Both the position numbers and the translations under genes were made by a program. A stretch of 64,000 bases of DNA from positions 1 through 64,000 of the forward strand of contig NZ_JACRSO010000003.1 in the NCBI RefSeq assembly GCF_014384745.1, read 5' to 3'. Numbering within the stretch: the first letter of the stretch is position 1; each line of letters begins with the position of its first letter. The notes below the pieces were generated by a model. The model searched no databases. It saw only the letters and a program-made list of their open reading frames with translations, and had not been told where the DNA came from. The stretch is from Luoshenia tenuis. Lineage in GTDB: Bacteria > Bacillota > Clostridia > Christensenellales > GCA-900066905. Below are positions 56,723 to 64,000 of the stretch, piece by piece.

Positions 56723-57469
56723 ATGGGTGCGGGACGGGCGCCCGATCTGAAGCAGACCCGCGCGTGGATCGCCCAGGCACGCGCGGGCGACAGCGCGGCC
56801 ATGGAGGCGCTGGCCGAGGCCCACGCCAGGTTGGTAGCCAGCGTGGCCAAGCGCTTTATCGGGCGGGGCGCCGAATACGAGGATCTATATCAGGTAGGCT
56901 GTGTGGGCCTGGTCAAGGCGATCAAACGTTTTGACCTGAATTTTGACGTGCAGTTTTCCACCTATGCGGTACCGCTGATCATGGGGGAGATCAAGCGCTT
57001 TTTGCGGGACGATGGGCAGGTCAAAGTCAGCCGGGGGCTTAAGGAAAACGCGCAAAAACTCCGGCTGCTGGAACAGCGCCTGGCAAGCGAATGGGGGCGC
57101 AACCCCACCATTGCGGAGCTGGCGAGCGAAAGCGGGATGGATCAGGGCGATGTGATCCTGGCGCTGGACGCGGCGCGCCCAGTGGCCTCGCTGGATGAAG
57201 AGCAGGAACTGGGCAAGGATGGACAGTCCCAAGCCCGTATCGACCGCATCGCCGACGAGCGGGCGGATGGCGAGCATACGGTGGACCGCATCTGGTTGCA
57301 GGAATTGTTAGAGCAGCTGGAGCCAAGGGAGCGCAAGCTGATCTTTCTGCGCTATTTTGAGGAGAAGACGCAGGCGGAAACCGGGTTGATCCTGGGCGTA
57401 TCGCAGGTGCAGGTCTCCCGTATGGAGGGACGCATCCTGCGCAAGATGCGCCTGGCAGACAGCGGATAG
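56723..57469 (+). CDS. sigF: RNA polymerase sigma F factor (SpoIIAC)
   Basis: This 248-residue sigma-70 family factor directs early forespore transcription. Region 2 contains YEDLYQVGCVGLVKAIKRFD and FSTYAVPLIMGEIKRFLRDD, region 3 has the NPTIAELASESG pattern and region 4 ends in TQAETGLILGVSQVQVSRMEGRIL, a helix-turn-helix for the -35. Length and operon context favour SigF over SigG. No sporulation gene follows directly. Confidence 0.95.
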   Translation: MGAGRAPDLKQTRAWIAQARAGDSAAMEALAEAHARLVASVAKRFIGRGAEYEDLYQVGCVGLVKAIKRFDLNFDVQFSTYAVPLIMGEIKRFLRDDGQVKVSRGLKENAQKLRLLEQRLASEWGRNPTIAELASESGMDQGDVILALDAARPVASLDEEQELGKDGQSQARIDRIADERADGEHTVDRIWLQELLEQLEPRERKLIFLRYFEEKTQAETGLILGVSQVQVSRMEGRILRKMRLADSG

Positions 57470-57520
57470 TAGGGCGCTTAGGCGGACTGAATACCACGGA
57501 GAGGCTGCCGCATAGTGCGA

Positions 57521-57778
57521 CTATCCAAAGTCGTGGCGCATCCCGCCGTCGCTGCCCAGTTTTTCAAAGATGGCGACGATCTTTTCGATTCTTTGAAAAC
57601 AGGTTTCATCGTCAAGCGCAGGATCATCCAGAACACTGCGGATCTCCCGCAGGGCGGTCAAACATCGCATTTCGACCAGAGCATTTAAATCGTCCTGAAG
57701 TGAGGGAAAGGTAATGTGAATTTCCTGCTGCGCTAAAATGTTGATGAGGATTTCTTTGTATAAATCCAATGTAAACAC
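57521..57778 (-). CDS. Small hypothetical protein divergent to an XRE regulator
   Basis: This 85-residue acidic helical protein (MFTLDLYKEILINILAQQEI at the N terminus, then a Leu/Asp/Glu-rich helix, CFQRIEKIVAIFEKLG) is not recognised. It has no signal peptide or membrane segment. A good promoter reads into it (TTGCTA 57811-57816, 17-nt spacer, TATGAT 57788-57793), and its -35 overlaps repeats in front of the divergent XRE gene, which supports a real, regulated gene. Confidence 0.6.
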   Translation of the reverse strand: MFTLDLYKEILINILAQQEIHITFPSLQDDLNALVEMRCLTALREIRSVLDDPALDDETCFQRIEKIVAIFEKLGSDGGMRHDFG

Positions 57779-57787
57779 CCCATCCTT

Positions 57788-57816
57788 ATCATACCATCAT
57801 TGCTAACTTATAGCAA
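57788..57816 (-). promoter_or_regulatory. Promoter of the small hypothetical gene
   Basis: On the minus strand there is TTGCTA (57811-57816), a 17-nt spacer and TATGAT (57788-57793). The -35 hexamer is itself one arm of an inverted repeat, so a regulator bound there would block this promoter. Confidence 0.6.
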
Positions 57817-57844
57817 GCAATATGTTGCTAATTTTCAGTTAGCA
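57800..57844. promoter_or_regulatory. Repeated TTGCTA half-sites between divergent genes (candidate XRE operator)
   Basis: Two inverted repeats share one half-site: TTGCTA-N5-TAGCAA (57800-57816) and TGCTAA-N7-TTAGCA (57826-57844). The second ends 7 nt before the XRE start codon. This fits autoregulation by the HTH protein and control of the divergent small gene. Confidence 0.6.
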
Positions 57845-57851
57845 TGAAGGC

Positions 57852-58100
57852 ATGGGAGAATATGTGGGAAATTATACGCGATATTACAATATCATCGGCG
57901 AGAACATAGCCTATTACCGAAAGAAAAAGCATTTGACGCAGGAAGGCCTTGCGCTGAAGGCTAATATTTCGAGAGTACATATCAGCCATATTGAGGCTAA
58001 AAATGTACATAAAGCGCCGTCGCTGGATATTCTATTTAGGCTTTGTGATATTCTGGATATTGAGCCATATCAGCTGTTTAAAGAGCGGGAAGATATGTGA
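57852..58100 (+). CDS. XRE-family helix-turn-helix regulator
   Basis: This 82-residue protein is almost entirely one Cro/C1-type HTH domain: GENIAYYRKKKHLTQEGLALKANISRVHISHIEAKNVHKAPSLDILFRLCDIL, the usual five-helix layout. It has no partner domain. It is transcribed divergently from a small unknown gene, with operator-like repeats between them. The leader is very short, with GAAGG close to the ATG. Confidence 0.85.
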   Translation: MGEYVGNYTRYYNIIGENIAYYRKKKHLTQEGLALKANISRVHISHIEAKNVHKAPSLDILFRLCDILDIEPYQLFKEREDM

Positions 58101-58170
58101 CACCGGGATACTTCGCACTGTTAAAAGCGGGAAGTAAGCGTAAGCCCGAAAGAAAAGGAGCGCTTGTTAA

Positions 58171-58203
58171 AAAAGCACCTTCCAATGGAAGGTGCTTTTT
58201 CTT
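58171..58203. terminator. Bidirectional terminator between the XRE gene and trpB2
   Basis: A 13-bp perfect stem (58171-58183 with 58187-58199) with an AAT loop and A/T runs on both sides lies between convergent genes. Confidence 0.9.
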
Positions 58204-58218
58204 ATCAATCGAATATCC

Positions 58219-59586
58219 TTACAGCTCGGGAACGGTTTTGAGTCCCTCGGCCAGCATTTCATCGGTGTATTCTGCATCCACGATCTTGCCGTGATTGTAA
58301 TTATCGTAGGCCGCCAGGTCCAGATAGCCGTTGCCGCTTAAGTTAAAGAGGATGACCTTTTCCTCCCCGGTCTCCTTGCACTTTAAGGCCTCCTGGATAG
58401 CCACGGCGATGGCGTGGGAGCTCTCCGGGGCCGGCAGCAGCGCCTCGTGCTTGGCGAACAGCTTGGCCGCGGCGAATACTTCGCTTTGGGAAACCGAGGT
58501 GGCTTCCATCAGCCCGTCCTCGTGCAGCTTGCTGATGATGGGCGAGCAGCCGTGATACCGCAATCCGCCGGCGTGGATGCCACTGGGCACGAAGTCGTGG
58601 CCCAGGGTATACATCTTCATCAGCGGCGTAAAGCCGGAGGCGTCTCCAAAGTCGTAAGCTAATTTGCCCTTGGTCAGGCTGGGGCAGGCCGCAGGTTCCA
58701 CGCCGATAATGCGGATATCCTGATGGTTTACGATCTTATCCCGCATAAAGGGGAAAGCGATACCGCCCAGGTTGGAACCGCCGCCACAGCAGCCGATGAC
58801 GATATCGGGATACTCGTCGGCGATCTCAAACTGCTTTTGCGCCTCAAGGCCGATAATGGTCTGGTGCAGCAATACGTGGTTGAGCACGCTGCCCAGGGCA
58901 TAGTTGGTATCGCTGCGCCCGGCCGCTACCTCCACCGCCTCGGCGATGGCGATGGCCAGCGAGCCGCGGGAATCGGGATGCTCGCGCAGGATGCGCCGGC
59001 CGCTCTCGGTAGAGGGGCTGGGGCTGGGGATGACCGAGCCGCCGTAGGTCTCCATAATTACCCGACGGTAGGGTTTTTGATCGTAGCTTACCCGCACCAT
59101 ATAGACTTCGCAGGCCATATCGTAAAAGCCGCAGGCGATGGAAAGGGCGGTACCCCACTGGCCGGCGCCGGTCTCCGTAGTCAACTTTTTGATGCCGGCG
59201 ATCTTATTATAATAGGCTTGCGGTACCGCGCTGTTGAGCTTGTGGCTGCCCGAGGCGTTATTCCCCTCGTACTTATAATAAATGTGCGCAGGGGTACCCA
59301 GCGCTTCTTCCAGACAATAGGCGCGGATCAGCGGGGAGGGCCGCATCAACTTGTACATCTTCATCACTTCATCGGGAATGTCGATATACCGTTCCAGCGT
59401 CATCTCTTGCTCGATCAGATCCTTGGGGAAAATCGCTTCAAAATCGGCCCCGGAGGCGGGTTTATGCGTAGAAGGATTGAGCGGCGGCGCCACGGGATTG
59501 GGCATATCCGCCTGCATATTATACCAGGCTTTGGGCAGCTGGTCTTCAGTTAAATAAATGCGTCCGGGAACCTTCTTTTTAGACAT
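58219..59586 (-). CDS. trpB: Tryptophan synthase beta chain, TrpB2 type
   Basis: This 455-residue PLP enzyme has the TrpB2 hallmarks: a long N-terminal extension (KVPGRIYLTEDQLPKAWYN), PRPSPL-like RPSPLIRAYCLEE, the PLP Lys in NASGSHKLNSA, the phosphate loop GCCGGGSNLGG and C-terminal SGNGYLDL. TrpB2 enzymes condense indole and serine without needing TrpA in a tight complex. No trpA or other trp gene is nearby, so it may salvage indole. GAGAGGAG stands before the ATG at 59586, chosen over a longer frame. Confidence 0.92.
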   Translation of the reverse strand: MSKKKVPGRIYLTEDQLPKAWYNMQADMPNPVAPPLNPSTHKPASGADFEAIFPKDLIEQEMTLERYIDIPDEVMKMYKLMRPSPLIRAYCLEEALGTPAHIYYKYEGNNASGSHKLNSAVPQAYYNKIAGIKKLTTETGAGQWGTALSIACGFYDMACEVYMVRVSYDQKPYRRVIMETYGGSVIPSPSPSTESGRRILREHPDSRGSLAIAIAEAVEVAAGRSDTNYALGSVLNHVLLHQTIIGLEAQKQFEIADEYPDIVIGCCGGGSNLGGIAFPFMRDKIVNHQDIRIIGVEPAACPSLTKGKLAYDFGDASGFTPLMKMYTLGHDFVPSGIHAGGLRYHGCSPIISKLHEDGLMEATSVSQSEVFAAAKLFAKHEALLPAPESSHAIAVAIQEALKCKETGEEKVILFNLSGNGYLDLAAYDNYNHGKIVDAEYTDEMLAEGLKTVPEL

Positions 59587-59657
59587 GTGAAAAACTCCTC
59601 TCAAACTCGTCTCATTTGCCATTATGCCCGTGCCTTCCGGGCATCTCCGGCCGTTTT

Positions 59658-59687
59658 ATTATAAAGGATGTGGGCACAAAAATGCAA
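59658..59687 (-). promoter_or_regulatory. Promoter of trpB2
   Basis: On the minus strand there is TTGCAT (59682-59687), an 18-nt spacer and a perfect TATAAT (59658-59663), about 70 nt before the start. The leader shows no tryptophan T-box or leader peptide. Confidence 0.55.
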
Positions 59688-59704
59688 GTTTTTCCGCTGC
59701 GCTC

Positions 59705-59732
59705 TTGACAACTACCCAAAATCCGCTATGAT
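59705..59732 (+). promoter_or_regulatory. Promoter of the T-box-glyS unit
   Basis: A consensus TTGACA (59705-59710), a 16-nt spacer and TATGAT (59727-59732) drive the T-box leader. Confidence 0.7.
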
Positions 59733-59737
59733 AAGAA

Positions 59738-59955
59738 GAAGAAATATCGCGCGGCGATGGAGTTAAAGTGGCAAGCGCTAAACTGCTTTTTAGCGAGCCG
59801 GGGTGAGTGGAAGCCCGGCGGGCAGGCGGCCACGGGCGCCTCCGGAGCGCGGCCCGTTTGAAAAGAGGGCGCTTATAAAGCAGGCGCCAAAAAGGGTGGA
59901 ACCGCGGAAGGATAGCTTTCGTCCCTTGGTTTAGGGGATGAAGGCGTTTTTTTAT
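59738..59955 (+). promoter_or_regulatory. T-box riboswitch (glycine) upstream of glyS
   Basis: The hallmark T-box sequence AAGGGTGGAACCGCGG (59892-59907) pairs with the acceptor end of uncharged tRNA. It is followed by a terminator stem (CGTCCC to GGGGATG, about 59920-59941) and a T run near 59947-59953. Upstream, stem I contains GAGCCGGGG and GTGGAAGCCCGG, as in other T-boxes. The likely specifier is GGC (59835-59837), a glycine codon, just before a CTCCGGAGC-type stretch. The leader should raise glyS expression when charged tRNA-Gly is low. Confidence 0.93.
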
Positions 59956-59982
59956 GGCTTTTTATAAAGGAGGAGTATGGAT

Positions 59983-61374
59983 ATGGCAAAGGCAGTATCC
60001 CAAATGGAAAAACTGGTGGCGCTGTGCAAAGGGCGCGGCTTTATCTTCCCGGGCTCGGAGATCTACGGCGGCCTGGCCAACACCTGGGATTACGGCCCGC
60101 TGGGGTGCGAGCTGAAAAACAACGTGCGGGACGCCTGGTGGCAGAAATTTGTGCGCGAAACGCCGATGAACGTGGGATTGAACGCGGCGATTTTGATGAA
60201 TCCGCAGACCTGGGTGGCCTCGGGTCACGTGGGCGGTTTCTCCGACCCGCTGATGGATTGCAAAGCCTGTAAAGCGCGCTTCCGCGCCGACAAGCTGGTG
60301 GAGGACTATCTGGCCGAAAAGGGCGAGGAGCTGCATATCGAGGGCTGGGATAATGCGCAGCTGGAGCAGTTCATTGCCGAGCGGGGCATCGTCTGCCCGG
60401 AGTGCGGCAAGGCGGATTTTACCCCTATCCGCAAGTTTAATTTGATGTTTAAGACCTTTCAAGGCGTGACGGAGGATGCGAAAAACGAGATCTACCTGCG
60501 CCCGGAGACTGCGCAGGGCATCTTCGTGAACTTTAAAAACGTACAGCGCACCACCCGCAAAAAGGTGCCGTTTGGCATCTGCCAGGTGGGTAAGTCCTTC
60601 CGCAACGAGATCACGCCGGGCAACTTCACCTTCCGCACCCGGGAGTTTGAGCAGATGGAGCTGGAGTTCTTCTGCAAACCGGGGGAGGATATGGAGTGGT
60701 TCAACTACTGGGTGGATTTCTGCCGCAAATGGCTGCTCTCCCTGGGCATTAAAGAGGAGAACCTGCGCATGCGCGCCCACGACCCCGAGGAGTTGAGCCA
60801 CTACAGCAAGGCCACTACGGACTTTGAGTTCCTCTTCCCCTTTGGCTGGGGCGAGCTGTGGGGCGTGGCCGACCGGACGGACTTCGACTTAAAGCAGCAT
60901 GCCCAGCACTCCGGGGAGAACTTTGAGTATCAGGACCCGGTGACCAATGAGAAATATATCCCCTACTGCGTAGAGCCTTCTTTGGGACTGGACCGCGTGG
61001 TGCTGGCTTTCTTAAGCAACGCCTACGAGGAGGAGCAGCTGGAGGGCGGCGATGTGCGCACGGTGATGCACTTCCACCCGGCCATTGCGCCCTTTAAGGC
61101 GGCGGTGCTGCCCCTGCAAAAGAAGCTGGGCGAGAGCGCACAGGCCCTGCAGGCCAAATTGGCCAAACGCTTTGCGGTGGATTATGACGACGCCGGCTCC
61201 ATCGGCAAGCGCTACCGCCGCCAGGACGAGGCGGGAACGCCGTTCTGCATCACGGTGGACTTTGATACCGCGCAGGACAATTGCGTGACCGTGCGCGACC
61301 GCGATACCATGGAGCAGGTGCGCATGCCCATGGATGAGCTGGAGGCTTATCTGGACCAAAAGTGCGCATTTTAG
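59983..61374 (+). CDS. glyS: Glycyl-tRNA synthetase, homodimeric type
   Basis: This class II synthetase of 463-465 residues has motif 2 VGKSFRNEITPGNFTFRTREFEQMELEFF, motif 3 EPSLGLDRVVLAFL and a C-terminal anticodon-binding domain. It is the alpha2 form, unlike the alpha2-beta2 GlyQS found in many bacteria. A zinc-type pair CKACKARF and CPECGKADF is visible in the insertion. Two in-frame ATGs compete: 59977 lies 3 nt and 59983 lies 9 nt after AAAGGAGG; the latter spacing is more usual. Expression is under the T-box just upstream. Confidence 0.95.
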   Translation: MAKAVSQMEKLVALCKGRGFIFPGSEIYGGLANTWDYGPLGCELKNNVRDAWWQKFVRETPMNVGLNAAILMNPQTWVASGHVGGFSDPLMDCKACKARFRADKLVEDYLAEKGEELHIEGWDNAQLEQFIAERGIVCPECGKADFTPIRKFNLMFKTFQGVTEDAKNEIYLRPETAQGIFVNFKNVQRTTRKKVPFGICQVGKSFRNEITPGNFTFRTREFEQMELEFFCKPGEDMEWFNYWVDFCRKWLLSLGIKEENLRMRAHDPEELSHYSKATTDFEFLFPFGWGELWGVADRTDFDLKQHAQHSGENFEYQDPVTNEKYIPYCVEPSLGLDRVVLAFLSNAYEEEQLEGGDVRTVMHFHPAIAPFKAAVLPLQKKLGESAQALQAKLAKRFAVDYDDAGSIGKRYRRQDEAGTPFCITVDFDTAQDNCVTVRDRDTMEQVRMPMDELEAYLDQKCAF

Positions 61375-61462
61375 GTTAATAGGTACTTAAAAGGGGTGGC
61401 GGAAGGATTTTCCGGCGCCTCTTTTTGTTGCCGCTCTCTTTTAGCAAAGGGGAGAGACGTGC

Positions 61463-61468
61463 TATAAT
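61463..61468 (+). promoter_or_regulatory. -10 box of the mnmE-mnmG promoter
   Basis: A perfect TATAAT has TTTAGC 17 nt (or TTAGCA 16 nt) upstream, 35 nt before the mnmE start. Confidence 0.55.
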
Positions 61469-61502
61469 AGGGAAGCTTTAGTAAGGAATTTTGGAGGAGA
61501 AG

Positions 61503-62870
61503 ATGGCAAGAACGATCGCGGCGCCGGCTACGCCGCCGGGACAGGGCGGCGTGGGCATCGTGCGCATTTCGGGCCCGGAAGCGCTGGCCGTGCTGGAGAA
61601 GGTCTTTAGGCCGCAAAAGGGCGGCTATCCCTTGGTGGCCAGGCGTATGACCTACGGCCGCGTGGCGGATGAGAAAGGACTGGTGGACGAAGCGCTGGCG
61701 GTCTATTTCGCCGCGCCGCACTCCTATACCGGGGAGGATGTGTGCGAGATCCAGTGCCATGGAGGCAGCATGGCGGTGCGCAGGGTATTGGAACGGTGCC
61801 TGTCTAACGGCGCGGCGCTGGCCCAGCCCGGAGAATTTACCAAGCGGGCCTTTTTAAACGGGCGGATGGATCTTTCCCAGGCCGAGGCCGTGATGGATTT
61901 GATCGGCGCGCAGAGCGAGCGGGCCCTGTCCCAGGCGGCAGACCAGCTCTCCGGCCGGTTAAGGGGCGAGATAGAGGCCATGCAGGACGCCCTGACGGAC
62001 CTGATGGCCCAGCTGGAGGTGGCCCTGGACTACCCGGAGGAGGATGTGGAGGAGGAGACCCTCTCCAGCGTGGCGGCGCGCATCGGCCTTTTGCGGGAAC
62101 AGGGCGGCGCGCTGCTGGCGCAGTTCTCCCAGGGACGACTGCTGCGGGAGGGCGCGCGGGTAGCCATTGTAGGGCGGCCCAATGCGGGGAAAAGCTCGCT
62201 GCTTAACGCCCTGCTGGAGGCGGACCGCGCCATCGTAACGGATATTCCGGGCACCACGCGGGATACGCTGGAGGAGACGTTGATCTTAAACGGGCTTCCC
62301 ATCCATCTAGTGGATACGGCGGGGCTGCGCCAACAGGGGGATGCGGTGGAGCGCATTGGCATCGCCCGGGCGCGGGCGGAGCTGGAACAGAGCGACCTGG
62401 CCCTTTGGGTGGTGGACGGCTCGCAGCGCGCGGGAGAAGAAGACCGCCAGCTTGCACAAGCCTTGCGGGATAAGGCTGTGCTGATCCTGGCCAATAAGCA
62501 GGACTTGGAGCGGCAGTTTGATATAGCACTGCTGGAACAGTGGCTGCCCCAGGCGGAGGTGCTGGCCATCAGCGCGCTGACGGGAAATGGCCTAGATGAG
62601 GTCAAAAAGCGAATTTTTACCCGGCTGACCGGCGGCAATTGGGAAGAAGCGGGCGGCGCACGGCTGACCAATGCCCGCCAGGCCGCGGCAATGGCGCAGG
62701 CGCTTGCGGCGCTGGAGCGGGCGGAGGATTCCGCCCGGAGCGGACAAAGTCCGGATTTTGTGGAGATCGATCTGCGGGACGCCTTTGCGGCGCTGGGCGA
62801 GATCACCGGCCATACGCTGCATGAGCAGATCATCGACAGGATCTTTGAGAAGTTTTGCCTGGGCAAATAA
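61503..62870 (+). CDS. mnmE: tRNA uridine-5-carboxymethylaminomethyl(34) synthesis GTPase MnmE
   Basis: This 455-residue GTPase works with MnmG to modify U34 of certain tRNAs. It has the N-terminal tetrahydrofolate-binding domain (TIAAPATPPGQGGVGIVRISG), a central helical domain, an inserted G domain (G1 GRPNAGKSS near 227, G3 DTAGLRQQ, G4 NKQD) and the C-terminal catalytic Cys in FCLGK. GGAGGAG stands before the ATG at 61503. It is followed 24 nt later by mnmG, the conserved pair. Confidence 0.96.
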   Translation: MARTIAAPATPPGQGGVGIVRISGPEALAVLEKVFRPQKGGYPLVARRMTYGRVADEKGLVDEALAVYFAAPHSYTGEDVCEIQCHGGSMAVRRVLERCLSNGAALAQPGEFTKRAFLNGRMDLSQAEAVMDLIGAQSERALSQAADQLSGRLRGEIEAMQDALTDLMAQLEVALDYPEEDVEEETLSSVAARIGLLREQGGALLAQFSQGRLLREGARVAIVGRPNAGKSSLLNALLEADRAIVTDIPGTTRDTLEETLILNGLPIHLVDTAGLRQQGDAVERIGIARARAELEQSDLALWVVDGSQRAGEEDRQLAQALRDKAVLILANKQDLERQFDIALLEQWLPQAEVLAISALTGNGLDEVKKRIFTRLTGGNWEEAGGARLTNARQAAAMAQALAALERAEDSARSGQSPDFVEIDLRDAFAALGEITGHTLHEQIIDRIFEKFCLGK

Positions 62871-62894
62871 CCCGGTTATCTTAAAGGAGGAAAT

Positions 62895-64000
62895 ATGCGT
62901 TACAGGGCGGGAGATTACGATATCGTGGTGGTGGGCGCGGGCCACGCCGGGTGCGAGGCTGCGCTGGCCTGTGCGCGGCTGGGATTTAGGACTGCGGTAT
63001 TGGCGCTGAACCTGGACGGCATCGCGATGATGGCCTGCAACCCCAATATCGGCGGCACGGCCAAGGGGCACCTGGTGCGGGAGATCGATGCGCTGGGCGG
63101 CGAGATGGGCCTGAACGCGGACGCTACGCTGATCCAGAGCCGCCTGCTCAATACCGCTAAAGGGCCGGCGGTACACTCGCTGCGGGCGCAGGTGGATAAG
63201 CGCCGCTATCACGAGCGGATGAAGGCCGTGATGGAGGATCAGCCGGGGCTGGATATCGTCCAGGCGGAGGCGGCGCGTATTTTGACCTGCGGAGGACGGA
63301 TATCCGGCATCGAGACCTGCGGGGGCGCGGTGCTGGGCTGCCGCGCGGCGGTGCTGGCCACCGGTGTCTATCTTAAAGGGCGGGTACTGATCGGCGACCG
63401 GGCGTTTGCCAGCGGGCCCAACGGCATGTTCCCGGCCAACGCGTTTTCTGCCTCGCTGCTGGAACACGGATTTGCGCTGCAGCGCTTAAAGACCGGCACG
63501 CCCGCCCGGGTCCATCGGGACAGCGTAGACTTCAGCGTCATGTCCCGGCAGGAGGGGGATGCGCATATCCTGCCCTTTTCCTTTATGACGCCGGAGATAA
63601 AGCGCGAGCAGGTGCCCTGCTACCTGACCTATACCAATCCCGAGACCCATAAGATCATTTTGGAGAATCTGCACCTTTCGGCCATGTACTCCGGGCTGGT
63701 GGAGGGGATCGGCCCGCGGTACTGCCCCTCGATCGAGGATAAAGTGGTGCGCTTTAAGGATAAGGACCGCCACCAGGTCTTTATCGAACCGGAGGGACTG
63801 ACCACCAAGGAGATGTATGTGCAGGGTATGTCCACCAGCCTGCCGGAGGCGGTACAGGTCAAGATGCTGCGCTCCATGGCGGGGCTTGAAAACGTCAAGA
63901 TCATGCGCCCGGCTTATGCCATTGAGTACGATTGTATCGATCCAACCCAGCTGGGGCCGGATCTGCAGGCGCGCAAGCTGCCGGGGCTGTTTTTTGCGGG
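62895..64000 (+). CDS. mnmG: tRNA uridine-5-carboxymethylaminomethyl modification enzyme MnmG (partial, runs off the right edge)
   Basis: The first ~368 codons of an FAD protein are present with no stop before the window ends. The dinucleotide-binding motif VVVGAGHAGCEAALA is at the N terminus, followed by CNPNIGGTAKGHLVREIDALGGEMG and the conserved LKTGTPARV, all typical of MnmG (GidA). It adds the carboxymethylaminomethyl group with MnmE. AAAGGAGG stands 5-6 nt before the ATG. Length so far is roughly 60 percent of the usual ~630 residues. Confidence 0.96.
   Translation, partial: MRYRAGDYDIVVVGAGHAGCEAALACARLGFRTAVLALNLDGIAMMACNPNIGGTAKGHLVREIDALGGEMGLNADATLIQSRLLNTAKGPAVHSLRAQVDKRRYHERMKAVMEDQPGLDIVQAEAARILTCGGRISGIETCGGAVLGCRAAVLATGVYLKGRVLIGDRAFASGPNGMFPANAFSASLLEHGFALQRLKTGTPARVHRDSVDFSVMSRQEGDAHILPFSFMTPEIKREQVPCYLTYTNPETHKIILENLHLSAMYSGLVEGIGPRYCPSIEDKVVRFKDKDRHQVFIEPEGLTTKEMYVQGMSTSLPEAVQVKMLRSMAGLENVKIMRPAYAIEYDCIDPTQLGPDLQARKLPGLFFA

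Noticed and set aside
57521..58100. Toxin-antitoxin pair
   Set aside because: The genes are divergent rather than in tandem, and the 85-residue protein shows no toxin motif.
1..64000. CRISPR arrays, insertion sequences, prophage genes and tRNA genes
   Set aside because: No regularly spaced repeats, transposase, integrase or phage structural motifs, or tRNA cloverleaf with TTCGAATC-type arm were found by eye. A tRNAscan and repeat search would settle this.

Overview
The window is a chromosomal segment around the replication origin of an anaerobic, probably endospore-forming, moderately GC-rich Firmicute of the class Clostridia. The evidence is the order dnaA-dnaN-recF-remB-gyrB-gyrA on one side and rpmH-rnpA-yidD-yidC-jag on the other, a complete spoIIAA-spoIIAB-sigF sporulation operon, a T-box in front of glycyl-tRNA synthetase, and anaerobe markers: flavodiiron protein, rubredoxin, FeoAB and a ferredoxin-domain aldo/keto reductase. 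No insertion sequence, prophage, CRISPR array or tRNA gene is visible. A genus cannot be named from the sequence alone.

Layout. 1-440: the 5' tip of a 16S rRNA gene on the minus strand, with a leader and two near-consensus promoters. 442-8000: central metabolism and oxygen/redox genes (phosphoglucomutase, two aldo/keto reductases, a DUF1858 protein, rubredoxin, flavodiiron protein, a PfkB kinase, Ogt). A cluster of DnaA-box-like 9-mers lies at 4739-4800, about 44 kb from oriC. 8150-15608: plus-strand genes, namely a compact alanyl-tRNA synthetase and then mscS-DUF951-lepB-leuA-M23 peptidase-iolC. 15673-29045: a six-gene minus-strand operon that looks like a natural-product system (see below). 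29274-32249: feoB-feoA divergent from a DtxR-type regulator. 32296-38498: a two-gene polysaccharide-type ABC exporter, a class I amidotransferase, RadC, PepV and YchF. 38548-49637: a VanY-type peptidase and the minus-strand replication block. 48033-49920: a bipartite oriC around dnaA. 50101-52542: the plus-strand rpmH block. 52674-64000: an accessory stretch (GNAT, PBP1A, spoIIA operon, XRE regulator, TrpB2, T-box-glyS) inserted before mnmE and mnmG; mnmG runs off the right edge.

The most interesting unit is 15673-29045. Its first gene encodes a two-module non-ribosomal peptide synthetase, C-A-T-C-A-T-R, ending in an NAD(P)H-dependent thioester reductase. Downstream in the same operon are a 7TM-PAS histidine kinase, a REC-GAF-HD-GYP response regulator, a stand-alone AMP-forming acyl ligase, a stand-alone carrier protein and a Sfp-type phosphopantetheinyl transferase. 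Overlapping stops and starts link NRPS to kinase, kinase to regulator, and carrier protein to transferase. The simplest reading is a self-contained pathway in which an acyl group is activated, loaded on the carrier protein and used by the first C domain to cap a dipeptide, which is released reductively as a peptide aldehyde. A sensor and a c-di-GMP-type output are built into the same transcript.
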